From Pseudomonas paraeruginosa PA7 (GTDB taxonomy: Bacteria > Pseudomonadota > Gammaproteobacteria > Pseudomonadales > Pseudomonadaceae), in NCBI RefSeq assembly GCF_000017205.1, contig NC_009656.1, forward strand, positions 1,244,001 to 1,308,000: 64,000 nt of DNA, in the 5' to 3' direction. Below the pieces are notes generated by a model, which worked only from the letters and a program-made list of their open reading frames with translations, was not told the origin of the DNA and made no database searches. A program made the position numbers and the translations under genes. Of this stretch, positions 21,740 to 30,234 are shown piece by piece (the stretch's first letter is position 1; each line of letters starts with the position of its first letter).

Positions 21740-23244
21740 TGCGCTTGATGCTCTTCGTTCTCTCTTTTGTCGGTGTCCTTTTGAATTGCACTGTGGGGCA
21801 GACGGCTGAGTCGCCACTGTCCTTGATGCGCTGCTTCGCCAGTCCGGCGACGTCCGTTACTGCCTACGCCTCGGCCAAGGAGGCCACCATGTCCGCTGAT
21901 GCTTATCACGCACCGACAACTTCGCCGCGCCTGGAAACCCTGGACGTGCTCAGCATAGGCATGAGCCTGGATGTGTTTCGCCAGGGGCAGGTGTGGAAGG
22001 CCTTGCAGAAGCAAAATGCCATACAGGCCGAGGCCTTGCATGTCGGTAGCATTCTGCCGATGGACCCGAAGAAGTATCCGATTTCTGCGTCTGACAAGGA
22101 TATGGCTTATTCGAAACGCGAGGCTGATGCACTGGAGTTAGGACTGAAGAATTTTTTGGAAAAATGGCCTATCCCAACAATGACGGTGGTGCGTGGTTGG
22201 AACCCGAGTACTCCTAACCTACGTTTTACCCCAGAGGAAACGCAGGAAAGCTTATCGGTCATGGTTAATGACATACGTGTTCCTGCGGGACTGCATTGGC
22301 ATCGCATTGCGAATCTGCAAGATGGCATCGTCTGTAATGACACACCTGAGGGAGTACTGGAGGCAGTGTTTCGCCTTTTCGAGCGTCATCCAGACCTTCC
22401 AGCAGTTTTGATATATGCCAATGATGGAATAAATATGGCCGGCTCTTTATCAAGCCGAGATATAACTTTGAAATCTTTGGGGGGCGGTTCTGGCCCTCGC
22501 GTACCGGGAACCTTGACAGACACCATGGTCGCCCTGATCGTCGGCCGCCCCGAGCGGGTCGACTGGCTACGCCAGTTCGCCCCCTACACCAAGGTCAACG
22601 AAAACAGGATCGACCCCGAGTTCCGTGGCTGGGGCTGGCGCAAGCCGCCGGTGGAGTTCCGCCCCACGCGGTTCATTCCTCAGCCCTGGACCGCGCGCGC
22701 CCTGGAGCAGTGGGATGCGTTGCCGGTGCTGGCCAGGCTGCATCGGCCGGTGAGTGTGCCGCTGACCCGCCCGGATACCGGCGAACGGCTCAAGCGCGAA
22801 GCCCTCACCGCACAACTGGCCGCCGCCTGGAAGACGGCCAGCGCCACACTGACATCGGCGCCTGCCCGGCTGTTCTACGACGGTGGGCTGAATGCCACGC
22901 CGCTGGCCGAACTCACCCCGGCGCTGGGCGCCGCGCAGAGTTCGTTGGACCTGCTGGACTCGCGGGAAAGCTACGACCTGACCCAGCGCCTGGGCGACAC
23001 CGGCGCTGCCTCGCCCTTTGTCGGTATCGCCCTGGCGACCATGGCCAGCTACCTCAACGGTGACAGCAGCATGGTGATGCCGTTGCGGCGCAAGGACCAG
23101 GCGACCCTGATCGGCATCAGTTCGCCGACGCCTGGGAAGAAGCCCGCTCACGACCCGTTCGGCGTCGACCTGCTGCCGCAGACCGCCAGTCGACTAACGA
23201 CCCGGTTGCCGCCCGGCGAAGACTATGCCCTGGAAGAGTTCTGA
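21739..23244 (+). CDS. tla3: Tle3 adaptor protein (DUF2875 type)
   Basis: A 501-residue protein placed as PAO1 PA0259, described as Tla3, which recruits Tle3 in the cytoplasm to the VgrG2b spike. The start overlaps the tle3 stop (TAATG). Residues 1-24 are hydrophobic and look like a signal or anchor; a downstream methionine (MSADAYH) could give a cytoplasmic form. Residues about 240-275 (GPRVPGTLTDTMVALIVGRPERVDWLRQFAPYTKVNEN) and the C-terminal PFGVDLLPQTASRLTTRLPPGEDY are typical for the family. Codons between about 22060 and 22490 are AT-rich compared with both ends of the gene, so the gene is a mosaic. Confidence 0.82.
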   Translation: MRLMLFVLSFVGVLLNCTVGQTAESPLSLMRCFASPATSVTAYASAKEATMSADAYHAPTTSPRLETLDVLSIGMSLDVFRQGQVWKALQKQNAIQAEALHVGSILPMDPKKYPISASDKDMAYSKREADALELGLKNFLEKWPIPTMTVVRGWNPSTPNLRFTPEETQESLSVMVNDIRVPAGLHWHRIANLQDGIVCNDTPEGVLEAVFRLFERHPDLPAVLIYANDGINMAGSLSSRDITLKSLGGGSGPRVPGTLTDTMVALIVGRPERVDWLRQFAPYTKVNENRIDPEFRGWGWRKPPVEFRPTRFIPQPWTARALEQWDALPVLARLHRPVSVPLTRPDTGERLKREALTAQLAAAWKTASATLTSAPARLFYDGGLNATPLAELTPALGAAQSSLDLLDSRESYDLTQRLGDTGAASPFVGIALATMASYLNGDSSMVMPLRRKDQATLIGISSPTPGKKPAHDPFGVDLLPQTASRLTTRLPPGEDYALEEF

Positions 23245-23289
23245 GCAGCCTCAAGCCTAGGAGCGACTGGCTGGACGATTTGTAGATCG

Positions 23290-23700
23290 ATGGTTTCCCG
23301 CCTCGGATGGAGTTTTCGTCAGATGACAAGGACAGGATGTTCGGAATATGCATGGGGCTTCTGTATTGCGCTGTTCAGCCAGCTTTGCTGGGCCGATTCT
23401 TCATTCGACCTGGGGGAATTCAGTGCGCAGGCTACCCTGGGAACGACATTCGTTCCGCCCTTATTGACGACGATGGGGTCCGGCTATGTGAGCGATACCC
23501 GGCCGTTCGAAGGAATGTTCGTATTCAAGAAATACGCGTATGCCCGCGAGGACGCCGCCGCCTTCGTGGCTTCGGCGGGTGTTATCGACGGCGCGCAGTT
23601 GGAGCGTGCCTGGCGCGACTATCTTGCCGGTGTCCCTGGACCCAGGCTGGAACGGAAAGCTTTCGCGGCGGGCGTGCTGGCCTGGAGCGCAGCGGAGTGA
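23290..23700 (+). CDS. Exported DUF2388-like small protein in the T6SS cluster
   Basis: A 136-residue protein. A hydrophobic stretch near residues 20-36 (WGFCIALFSQLCWA) looks like a signal peptide, especially if translation starts at the ATG at 23323. The mature part resembles Pseudomonas DUF2388 proteins: a Thr/Ser-rich beginning, then ARED-AAAFVASAGVIDGAQLERAWR, close to the ARDDAASFVAS-G-I-GA-LE pattern I recall for that family. No function is known. Its place between tla3 and PAAR in the same strand suggests co-transcription. The start is uncertain because neither ATG has a good ribosome site. Confidence 0.6.
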   Translation: MVSRLGWSFRQMTRTGCSEYAWGFCIALFSQLCWADSSFDLGEFSAQATLGTTFVPPLLTTMGSGYVSDTRPFEGMFVFKKYAYAREDAAAFVASAGVIDGAQLERAWRDYLAGVPGPRLERKAFAAGVLAWSAAE

Positions 23701-23802
23701 GGTGGGCAGAGTGCTCCTCCCAGCGGAGGGCGCGATGCGCAGCCAGGTCGGGGAACCGGCTGACCGGGTGGGTCGACCAGATGGAGAGTGAGGAGGACAA
23801 CG

Positions 23803-24063
23803 ATGGATATCGTCCGGCTCGGTGATAGCACCGACCACGGTGGCACGGTTATAGAAGCGTTCGGCCAGACCGATCTCAACGGTAAGCCGATGGCCGGGGT
23901 TGGCCACCAGGTGGTTTGCCCCTTGTGCAAAGGGACCTTCCCCATTATCGAAGGCAGCGCACTGCTGGATGTGGACGGGGTGCCGGTGGCCCTGCACGGG
24001 ATGAAGACGGCCTGCGGTGCCAGCCTGATCGCCAGCGGGCCGTTGGGAGCGGCGGAGAACTGA
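23803..24063 (+). CDS. PAAR-repeat spike-tip protein
   Basis: An 86-residue PAAR protein that would sharpen the VgrG2b spike and help dock effectors. It has the family pattern VRLGDSTDHGGTVIEAF, GVGHQVVCPLCKG and LHGMKTACGASLIASG, with the His/Cys residues that bind the tip zinc. The ATG at 23803 follows GAGGAGGACAACG, a strong ribosome site. There is no C-terminal extension, so it is not itself an evolved toxin. Confidence 0.9.
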   Translation: MDIVRLGDSTDHGGTVIEAFGQTDLNGKPMAGVGHQVVCPLCKGTFPIIEGSALLDVDGVPVALHGMKTACGASLIASGPLGAAEN

Positions 24064-24066
24064 GGG

Positions 24067-24720
24067 ATGCAGGGGAGCCAGCCTACCCGGCGGAGTGACG
24101 TTGCGTCGCATGCCGCTGCCGTCGCCCTGGACTCGGGCAAGTTCCGGGAACTCCTGCTGCGGTATGAATTGCAATGCCTGGACGATGAATGGAAAGGCTG
24201 GTCGCGCAAGTACCGCTTCCGTTGCCGGCAAGGCCATGTCTTCGACAGGAGCGCCGATGCGCTTGCCCGCGCCAGGACCGACGCCTGCCCGACCTGTGCG
24301 GCGGAGCTGCGCAACCGGCGCCTGTCCGATGCCACCCGTGCGGCGGGAGTAACCTGCCTGGAAGCGGGTTGGCTTGGAAGCAAGGCGGGCCATCGCTGTC
24401 GATGCCCGGCCGGGCACCATTGGTTGCGGACGGGCGAGCAGTTGCTTCGGCGGGCGCAATGCCCCCATTGTCATCGCCAGTCCACGCAGGACCACAGGTT
24501 GCAGCAGCTCGAGGCACAGGCTGCCCGCCACGGCGGGGAGTGCCTGGTCGACAGGTTCGCCGGGCTGAACTGGCGCTATTCGTTCCGCTGTCGCCAGGGC
24601 CATGAATGGAAAGCCATGGGCGCGGCGGTGTTGCGCGGGTCCTGGTGCCCGGTGTGCGCCAGGGAGCAGCGGCTGCTGAAGGCGAGTGGGACGCGGAAGA
24701 GGAAAGCGTCCTCCGCATAA
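24067..24720 (+). CDS. Triple zinc-ribbon protein downstream of PAAR (unknown function)
   Basis: A 217-residue basic protein with three repeats of one zinc-ribbon unit: C53-x3-H57-x16-C74-x2-C77, C113-x3-H117-x14-C132-x2-C135 and C175-x3-H179-x14-C194-x2-C197. Each has the form C-(R/P)-x-GH-(V/H/E)-(F/W) then CPxC, like the probable zinc-ribbon domain DUF4379 (PF14311). The C-terminal tail is strongly basic (GTRKRKASSA). There is no signal peptide. It begins three bases after the PAAR stop, so it shares that transcript. Nucleic-acid binding is plausible for such ribbons, but whether it is an effector, an accessory protein or a passenger cannot be told. Confidence 0.7.
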   Translation: MQGSQPTRRSDVASHAAAVALDSGKFRELLLRYELQCLDDEWKGWSRKYRFRCRQGHVFDRSADALARARTDACPTCAAELRNRRLSDATRAAGVTCLEAGWLGSKAGHRCRCPAGHHWLRTGEQLLRRAQCPHCHRQSTQDHRLQQLEAQAARHGGECLVDRFAGLNWRYSFRCRQGHEWKAMGAAVLRGSWCPVCAREQRLLKASGTRKRKASSA

Positions 24721-24970
24721 CGCCGCGCCACCGTCTTTCGCCGATGCCGCCCCGCCGCCAACTCGGCGCGGCGGGTTGCCGGAGTCCGGACATTCGCCAA
24801 TTCCCCACGGATGCGCTTTGCTAAGGGAAGTGCGCCGGGCACACCGTTCGTCGCCCGTCGTCGCCTCGTGGCGGGCAGCCCCTGCCGGTGCCGCGGCGGT
24901 TGCGGTTACAGTTCGGTGACGGGCCGGGTACGCAGCTTACGGGACGAGGGGCGAAGGGAGTGGCGAACAG

Positions 24971-25996
24971 ATGACGATAATGAAAGGTACCTGGCTGTTG
25001 CTGGCCGCCCTTTGCCTCGGCGCCAGCGCCACGGCCCAGGCCGGGGCGACGCTGGATGCGGTGAAGCGCAAGGGCTACCTGCAGTGCGGCGTCAGCGATG
25101 GCCTGGCGGGGTTCTCCTACGCCGACGCCAAGGGCCGCTACCAGGGCCTCGACGTCGATTTCTGCCGGGCGCTGGCCGCCGCGCTGTTCGGCGACGCCGG
25201 GAAGGTGCGCTTCACCCCGCTGTCCACCACCGAACGCTTTTCCGCGTTGCAGTCCGGCACGGTCGACCTGCTGTCGCGCAACACGTCCTGGACCAGCGCG
25301 CGGGACACCGCGCTGGGCATCCACTTCACCGGCGTCACCTATTTCGACGGCCAGGGCTTCCTGGTCAACCGCCGGCTCGGCGTGTCCAGCGCCCGCGAGC
25401 TGAAGGACGCGACGGTGTGCATCCAGTCCGGCACCACCAACGAGCTGAACGTGGCGGATTATTTCCGCGCCCACGGCATCCGCTACAAGGCGGTCCTCGA
25501 CGACAGCTACGAGAAGAGCGCCCGCGCCCTGGAGGCGGGGCAGTGCGACGTGCTCAGCTCCGACCAGTCGCAGCTCTACGCCCAGCGCCTGAAGCTGGCC
25601 AAGCCGGAGCAGTACGTGGTGCTGCCGGAAGTGATCTCCAAGGAGCCGCTCGGCCCAGCCGTGCGCCAGGGCGACGAGGCCTGGTTCAACATCGTCCGCT
25701 GGACCCTGTACGGCCTGCTCAATGCCGAGGAACTGGGCGTCACCTCGAGTAACGTCGAGCGCCAGGCCAGGGACAGCCGCAACCCGGACGTCGCCCGCCT
25801 GCTCGGCAGCGAGGGTGACGTCGGCAAGGACCTGCAGCTGCCGCGCGACTGGGTGGTGCAGATGGTGCGCCAGGTCGGCAACTACGGCGAGATCTTCGCC
25901 CGCAACGTCGGTGACGGCAGCCCGCTGAAGATGCCGCGCGGGCTCAACGCGCAATGGAATCTCGGCGGCCTGCACTATGCGCCGCCGATCCGCTGA
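24971..25996 (+). CDS. General amino-acid ABC transporter periplasmic binding protein (AapJ/BztA type)
   Basis: A 341-residue solute-binding protein. Residues 1-24 are a signal peptide (WLLLAALCLGASATAQA). The mature start, ATLDAVKRKGYLQCGVSDGLAGFSYADAKGRYQGLDVDFCRA, and DLLSRNTSWTSARD are typical of AapJ/BztA proteins that bind glutamate, aspartate and other L-amino acids. No permease or ATPase gene is next to it, so it is an orphan component. It corresponds to PAO1 PA3858 from memory and marks the return to core gene order after the T6SS cassette. Confidence 0.9.
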   Translation: MTIMKGTWLLLAALCLGASATAQAGATLDAVKRKGYLQCGVSDGLAGFSYADAKGRYQGLDVDFCRALAAALFGDAGKVRFTPLSTTERFSALQSGTVDLLSRNTSWTSARDTALGIHFTGVTYFDGQGFLVNRRLGVSSARELKDATVCIQSGTTNELNVADYFRAHGIRYKAVLDDSYEKSARALEAGQCDVLSSDQSQLYAQRLKLAKPEQYVVLPEVISKEPLGPAVRQGDEAWFNIVRWTLYGLLNAEELGVTSSNVERQARDSRNPDVARLLGSEGDVGKDLQLPRDWVVQMVRQVGNYGEIFARNVGDGSPLKMPRGLNAQWNLGGLHYAPPIR

Positions 25997-26108
25997 CCGG
26001 CGGGGGCTGGCTGAACTCTCGCCAGCACCGACAATCCGATAACAGACAGACGCACCGGTGCCGGTGCACTATAGAGCGACGTGTCATGCCGAACACCGAA
26101 CAAGAGAA

Positions 26109-26825
26109 ATGCCCGTGAACCTATCGATGACTCCCATCAACAAAGCCAAGGCCTGGGGCGTCCACGCCGTCACCGCCAGCGGCGTGATCCTGGCCCTGCT
26201 GGCCCTGCTCGCGCTGGTCGACAACAAACCCCAGGCCTGCCTGCTCTGGCTCGGCGTGGCGCTGCTGGTGGACGGCCTCGACGGCACCCTGGCGCGCAAG
26301 TACGAAGTCAAGGAGATGCTGCCGCACTTCGACGGCTCGGTACTCGACCTGGTGATCGACTACCTGACCTACGTGTTCATCCCGGCGATCTTCATCTACC
26401 GCTACATTCCCCTGCCGGAGCACTTCGAGCTGCTGGCGGTGGGGGTGATCCTGGTCTCGTCGCTGTTCTGCTTCTGCAACGTCAACATGAAGAGCACCGA
26501 CAACTACTTCGTCGGCTTCCCGGCCGCCTGGAACGTGGTGGCGGTGTACTTCTACGTGCTCGACCTGCACCCCTGGGTCAACCTCGCCACCGTGCTGGTG
26601 CTGGCTGCCCTGACCCTGACCCGGATGAAGTTCCTCCACCCGTTCCGCGTGCGCCAGTTCATGCCGCTGAACATCGCGGTGACCTTCGTCTGGCTGATCA
26701 GTAGCGGCCTGCTGATCGTCCAGCAGCCGGCCGACCTGCCGCTCCTGCTCGGCCTGTGGTTCGCCGCCTCGGCCTATTTCGTCGGCATCTGCCTGTGGCG
26801 CAGCGCCCGCGAGTGGTTCGGCTGA
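26109..26825 (+). CDS. pcs: Phosphatidylcholine synthase
   Basis: Pcs condenses CDP-diacylglycerol with choline to give phosphatidylcholine, the bacterial one-step route. The 238-residue membrane protein has the CDP-alcohol phosphotransferase motif D-G-x2-A-R-x(n)-G-x3-D-x3-D, seen in VDGLDGTLARKYEVKEMLPHFDGSVLDLVIDY, and about seven or eight hydrophobic spans. The ATG at 26109 follows AAGAGAA; the longer frame has no ribosome site. It matches PAO1 PA3857. Choline has to come from the environment. Confidence 0.95.
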   Translation: MPVNLSMTPINKAKAWGVHAVTASGVILALLALLALVDNKPQACLLWLGVALLVDGLDGTLARKYEVKEMLPHFDGSVLDLVIDYLTYVFIPAIFIYRYIPLPEHFELLAVGVILVSSLFCFCNVNMKSTDNYFVGFPAAWNVVAVYFYVLDLHPWVNLATVLVLAALTLTRMKFLHPFRVRQFMPLNIAVTFVWLISSGLLIVQQPADLPLLLGLWFAASAYFVGICLWRSAREWFG

Positions 26826-26898
26826 ACCGGCCTGGGCGGCAACGGCGTTCCCGTGCGGGGACGCCGGATGAACTTCCACTCTCCGCAAGGGAGCCCCC

Positions 26899-27381
26899 AT
26901 GGACCATCCCAACGCCGAACTGATCGTGCGCTTCTACCAGGCCTTCCAGCGCCTCGACGGCGAGGCCATGGCGGCTTGCTACGCGCCGCAGGCGACCTTC
27001 CACGACCCGGCCTTCGGCGAGCTGCGCGGGCGCGAGGTAGGCGACATGTGGCGCCTGCTGGCCAGCCGGGCCCGGGATTTCCGCCTGGACTACGCGGACG
27101 TCCGCGCCGACGGGAACGAGGGGCGTGCGCAATGGGTGGCCCACTACCTGTTCACCCAGACCGGGCGCAGGGTAGAGAACCGCATCGAAGCCCGCTTCCG
27201 TTTCGCCGATGGCTTGATCGTCGAGCATCGCGACCATTTCGACCTGTGGCGCTGGAGCCGCCAGGCGCTCGGCCTCACGGGCCTGCTGCTGGGCTGGACG
27301 CCGCCGCTGCAGCGGGCGATCCGCCAGCAGGCGCGCAAGGGCCTGGCCGCCTACCAGGCAGCCCATCCGGCGGCCGGCTGA
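26899..27381 (+). CDS. SnoaL-like (NTF2-fold) protein
   Basis: A 160-residue protein with an NTF2-like SnoaL fold: it begins MDHPNAELIVRFYQAFQRLDGEAMAACYAPQATFHDPAFGELRG, the classic helix and cone-shaped pocket start, and has IEARFRFADGLIVEHRDHFDLWRW near the middle. Family members are small isomerases, cyclases or ligand-binding proteins, and the substrate cannot be inferred. The ATG follows AAGGGAGCCCCC. It is followed by a GST-fold gene in the same direction. Confidence 0.85.
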   Translation: MDHPNAELIVRFYQAFQRLDGEAMAACYAPQATFHDPAFGELRGREVGDMWRLLASRARDFRLDYADVRADGNEGRAQWVAHYLFTQTGRRVENRIEARFRFADGLIVEHRDHFDLWRWSRQALGLTGLLLGWTPPLQRAIRQQARKGLAAYQAAHPAAG

Positions 27382-27447
27382 GGCTGGCGGTGGCCGAAGC
27401 GCGGATAATCTCCTAAGCTCGCCGCGGACAACCCGCAGGACGCCGCG

Positions 27448-28149
27448 ATGATCACGCTCTTCCAGTTCCCCGCCGCATTCAACGTTCCCAATGCCAGTCC
27501 CTACTGCCTGAAGCTGGAAACCTGGTTGCGCCTGGCCGGCCTGGAGTACCAGGTGAAGGTCGTCCGCGATCCGCGCAAGGCACCCAAGGGCAAGCTGCCC
27601 TACGTGCGTATCGACGGCGAGGCGATCGGCGATAGCGAAATCATCATCCGTACCCTCGACGAGCGTTACGGGGTCACCCTCGACGCCGGCCTGGACGCCC
27701 GCGGCAAGGGCTGGGCACGGGCGATCACGCGTCTGTGCGACGAACACCTGTACTACCTGATGCTGTATTTCCGCTGGTTCGACGAGGACAGCTGGCGGGT
27801 GCTCAAGCCGGTGTTCTTCGGCGCGCTGCCGTTCGGCGTGCGCGACGCGGTGGCGGCGCTGATGCGCCGCAGGGTGGGCCATACCCTCAAGGCCCAGGGC
27901 CTCGGCGCCCACAGCCGGGACGAACTGCTGGCCTTCGCCCGCGACGACCTCGATGCGCTGGATGGCCTGCTCGGCCAGGTCCCGTACTACGGCGGCGAAC
28001 ATCCGTGCAGCGCCGATGCCGCCGCTTACGGTATCCTCGCCAACCTCATCGAGGCGACCCTGGATACCCCGCTCAGCCATGTGGCGCGCGGCTATCCGCG
28101 CCTGGTGGCATATTGCGAGCGGATGCGGGAGCGGGTCTGGAGTGAGTGA
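27448..28149 (+). CDS. Glutathione S-transferase family protein (FAX-like)
   Basis: A 233-residue protein with an N-terminal thioredoxin-like domain ([29 protein letters not shown], then [28 protein letters not shown]) and a helical C-terminal domain ending [16 protein letters not shown]. This pattern fits the failed-axon-connections/metaxin-like GST group. The SPYCLKLE segment is the position of the usual active-site Ser or Cys. The substrate is unknown. Its stop overlaps the GTG of the GIY-YIG gene, indicating translational coupling. Confidence 0.85.
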
Positions 28150-28456
28150 GGCGACGGCCGCCACGGTGGCGCTCGGGAAGAGCTGGTCGGTGTACCTGGT
28201 AAGGGCGGCAAACGGCGCGCTGTATTGCGGCATCAGCGACGATCCGCTGCGTCGCTTCGATACCCACTGCAGCGGCAAGGGCGCTCGCTTCTTCCATTCC
28301 AGCCCGGCACGCGCGCTGGTCTACGTCGAGGCCTGCGCCAGCAAGGGCGATGCCCTGCGCCGCGAGCGGGCGATCAAGGCCCTGAGCAAGCGCGCCAAGG
28401 AGCGCCTGTTGGTCGGTGTACCGGTGTTGCGCGAGGTCGGCGAGCCGGCAATCTAG
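28142..28456 (+). CDS. GIY-YIG nuclease-fold protein (YhbQ/UPF0213 type)
   Basis: A 104-residue single-domain GIY-YIG protein. The motif appears as [29 protein letters not shown], followed by [33 protein letters not shown], the standard arrangement including the catalytic Arg and Glu. Small proteins of this kind have been reported to cut DNA or to be poorly characterised. The GTG at 28142 gives the normal length and overlaps the GST gene by 8 bases; no ATG is available in the frame near the domain start. Confidence 0.88.
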
Positions 28457-28484
28457 GACGTTCATCTGCGGTCATGGGGTATTC

Positions 28485-29174
28485 GTGGGTTACCTGAAGA
28501 ATCATTGGTGGAAACGCTGGATCCGCCGCCGCGGCTGCAAGCTCGCCGGCGGCCCGGCCAGTGTCGGCAAGCGCACCACGCTGGTGCTCGAGGAGCGCGT
28601 CGAACTCGGCCACCTGCGCATCGTCCCGCCGAGGCTGGAGATCGGCGCCTACAGCTATGTGCGCAGCGGCACCGACCTGTCTCTGGTGGCGTCCATCGGA
28701 CGTTTCTGCTCGATCGGCTCGGACTGCTTCATCGGCCAGGAAAAACACACCCATCCCAGCGACTGGGTGAGCAGCCATCCGTTCCAGCACACCGGCACCG
28801 CGCTGCGCTACGAGCCGGCGCCGAGCTACGCGGAGATCGGCCACGACGTCTGGATCGGACACAGCGCGATGGTGATGGAGGGGGTCAAGGTCGGCACCGG
28901 GGCGATCATCGCCACGCGTGCCGTGGTGACGCGCGACGTGCCGCCCTACGCCATCGTCGCCGGCACGCCGGCGCAGGTGATCCGCTACCGGCATCCGCCG
29001 GAAATCGTCGAGCGCCTGCTCGCCTCGCGCTGGTGGGAGCTGGATACTTCCTTCCTCACCGGCTTGCCGCTGGACCGACCGCAGGATTTCCTCGCCGCCC
29101 TGGAGGCGCGCGCGGCGCCGCGCGCGACGTACCGGCGGATGACCATCACCCGCCAGGGCTGCCGGCTGGACTGA
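28485..29174 (+). CDS. Left-handed beta-helix acyltransferase (CatB/XAT-like)
   Basis: A 229-residue hexapeptide-repeat acetyltransferase. The coils show as VGKRTTLVLEERVELGHLRIV, LEIGAYSYVRSGTDLSLVASIGRFCSIGSDCFIG, then the catalytic-loop histidine region QEKHTHPSDWVSSHPF, and the late coils IGHDVWIGHSAMVMEGVKVGTGAIIATRAVVTRDVPPYAIVAGTPAQVIR. This order is that of xenobiotic acetyltransferases, although the true acceptor may be a sugar or polysaccharide. The GTG start is chosen for the natural beginning GYLKNHWWKRW. It corresponds to PAO1 PA3853, from memory annotated as a transferase. Confidence 0.85.
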   Translation: MGYLKNHWWKRWIRRRGCKLAGGPASVGKRTTLVLEERVELGHLRIVPPRLEIGAYSYVRSGTDLSLVASIGRFCSIGSDCFIGQEKHTHPSDWVSSHPFQHTGTALRYEPAPSYAEIGHDVWIGHSAMVMEGVKVGTGAIIATRAVVTRDVPPYAIVAGTPAQVIRYRHPPEIVERLLASRWWELDTSFLTGLPLDRPQDFLAALEARAAPRATYRRMTITRQGCRLD

Positions 29175-29296
29175 GCGGATCCGCCGCGGGGGCGTCATCG
29201 CCCTCCGCGATGGGTTGCGCTTCATGTCCCGGATTGTCATAGGCGCGTTTTCCCCGCCGCGCTAAGCTGGTGTTTCACATCCGCCTGGAGGCGCCC

Positions 29297-30232
29297 ATGT
29301 CAGAGCTGATCCTGCATCACTATCCCACTTCGCCCTTCGCCGAGAAGGCGCGCCTGCTGCTCGGTTTCAAGCAACTGTCCTGGCGCTCGGTGATGATTCC
29401 GCCGGTGATGCCCAAGCCGGACCTGGTGGCGCTGACCGGTGGCTACCGGAAGACCCCGGTGCTGCAGGTCGGCGCCGACGTGTATTGCGATACCGCGTTG
29501 ATCGCCCGTCGCCTGGAGCAGGAAAAGGCGGTGCCGGCGCTGTTTCCCGAAGGCCGGGAGATGACCGCCGCGAGCTTCGCCCAATGGGCCGATGCGGTGC
29601 TGTTCCAGCACGCGGTGAGCCTGGTGTTCGCTCCGGAATCCATCGCCGTGCGCTTCGGCAAGCTGCCGCCGGAATTCCTCAAGGCCTTCATGGCCGACCG
29701 CAGCCAGCTGTTCAGCGGCGGCAGCGCCAGCCGCCTGTCGCTGGAGCAGGCGCGCCACCAGTGGCCGGGCTTCATGGCGCGGCTGGAACGCCAGCTGGCG
29801 CGCGAGGAGGGCGACTTCCTGTTCGGCGAGCCATCCGTCGCCGACTTCGCCGTGGCACACTGCCTGTGGTTCCTCAAGGGCACGCCGGTCACCGCGCCGC
29901 TGGTGGATGACTATCCGCAGGTGCAGGCCTGGTTGGGCCGGGTGCTCGGCTTCGGCCACGGCGCGCCGGCCGAGATGAGCGCGGAGGAAGCCCTGGAGGT
30001 GGCCCGCGGCAGCCAGCCCGCGGCATTGCCGGACGAATCCTTCAACGATCCCAACGGCTTCCTGCCCGGCCAGGCGGTGGCCATCGCCGCCACCGACTAC
30101 GGCGTCGACGCGGTACAGGGCGAGCTGCTCTTCGCCGGCAGCGAAGAACTCATCCTGCGCCGCGAGGATCCGCGCGCCGGCACGGTGCATGTGCACTTCC
30201 CGCGCCTGGGCTTCCGCATCGAGGCGCGCTGA
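29297..30232 (+). CDS. Glutathione S-transferase family protein with C-terminal extension
   Basis: A 311-residue protein. The N-terminal thioredoxin-like half reads LILHHYPTSPFAEKARLLLGFKQLSWRSVMIPPVMPKPDLVALTGGYRKTPVLQVGADVYCDTALIARRLE, with SPFAEKAR at the glutathione site. The helical domain reaches about residue 225. The last 85 residues (PDESFNDPNGFLPGQAVAIAATDYGVDAVQGELLFAG onward) add a beta-rich extension not found in ordinary GSTs. The reaction is unknown. The ATG follows TGGAGGCGCCC. Confidence 0.87.
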   Translation: MSELILHHYPTSPFAEKARLLLGFKQLSWRSVMIPPVMPKPDLVALTGGYRKTPVLQVGADVYCDTALIARRLEQEKAVPALFPEGREMTAASFAQWADAVLFQHAVSLVFAPESIAVRFGKLPPEFLKAFMADRSQLFSGGSASRLSLEQARHQWPGFMARLERQLAREEGDFLFGEPSVADFAVAHCLWFLKGTPVTAPLVDDYPQVQAWLGRVLGFGHGAPAEMSAEEALEVARGSQPAALPDESFNDPNGFLPGQAVAIAATDYGVDAVQGELLFAGSEELILRREDPRAGTVHVHFPRLGFRIEAR

Positions 30233-30234
30233 GG

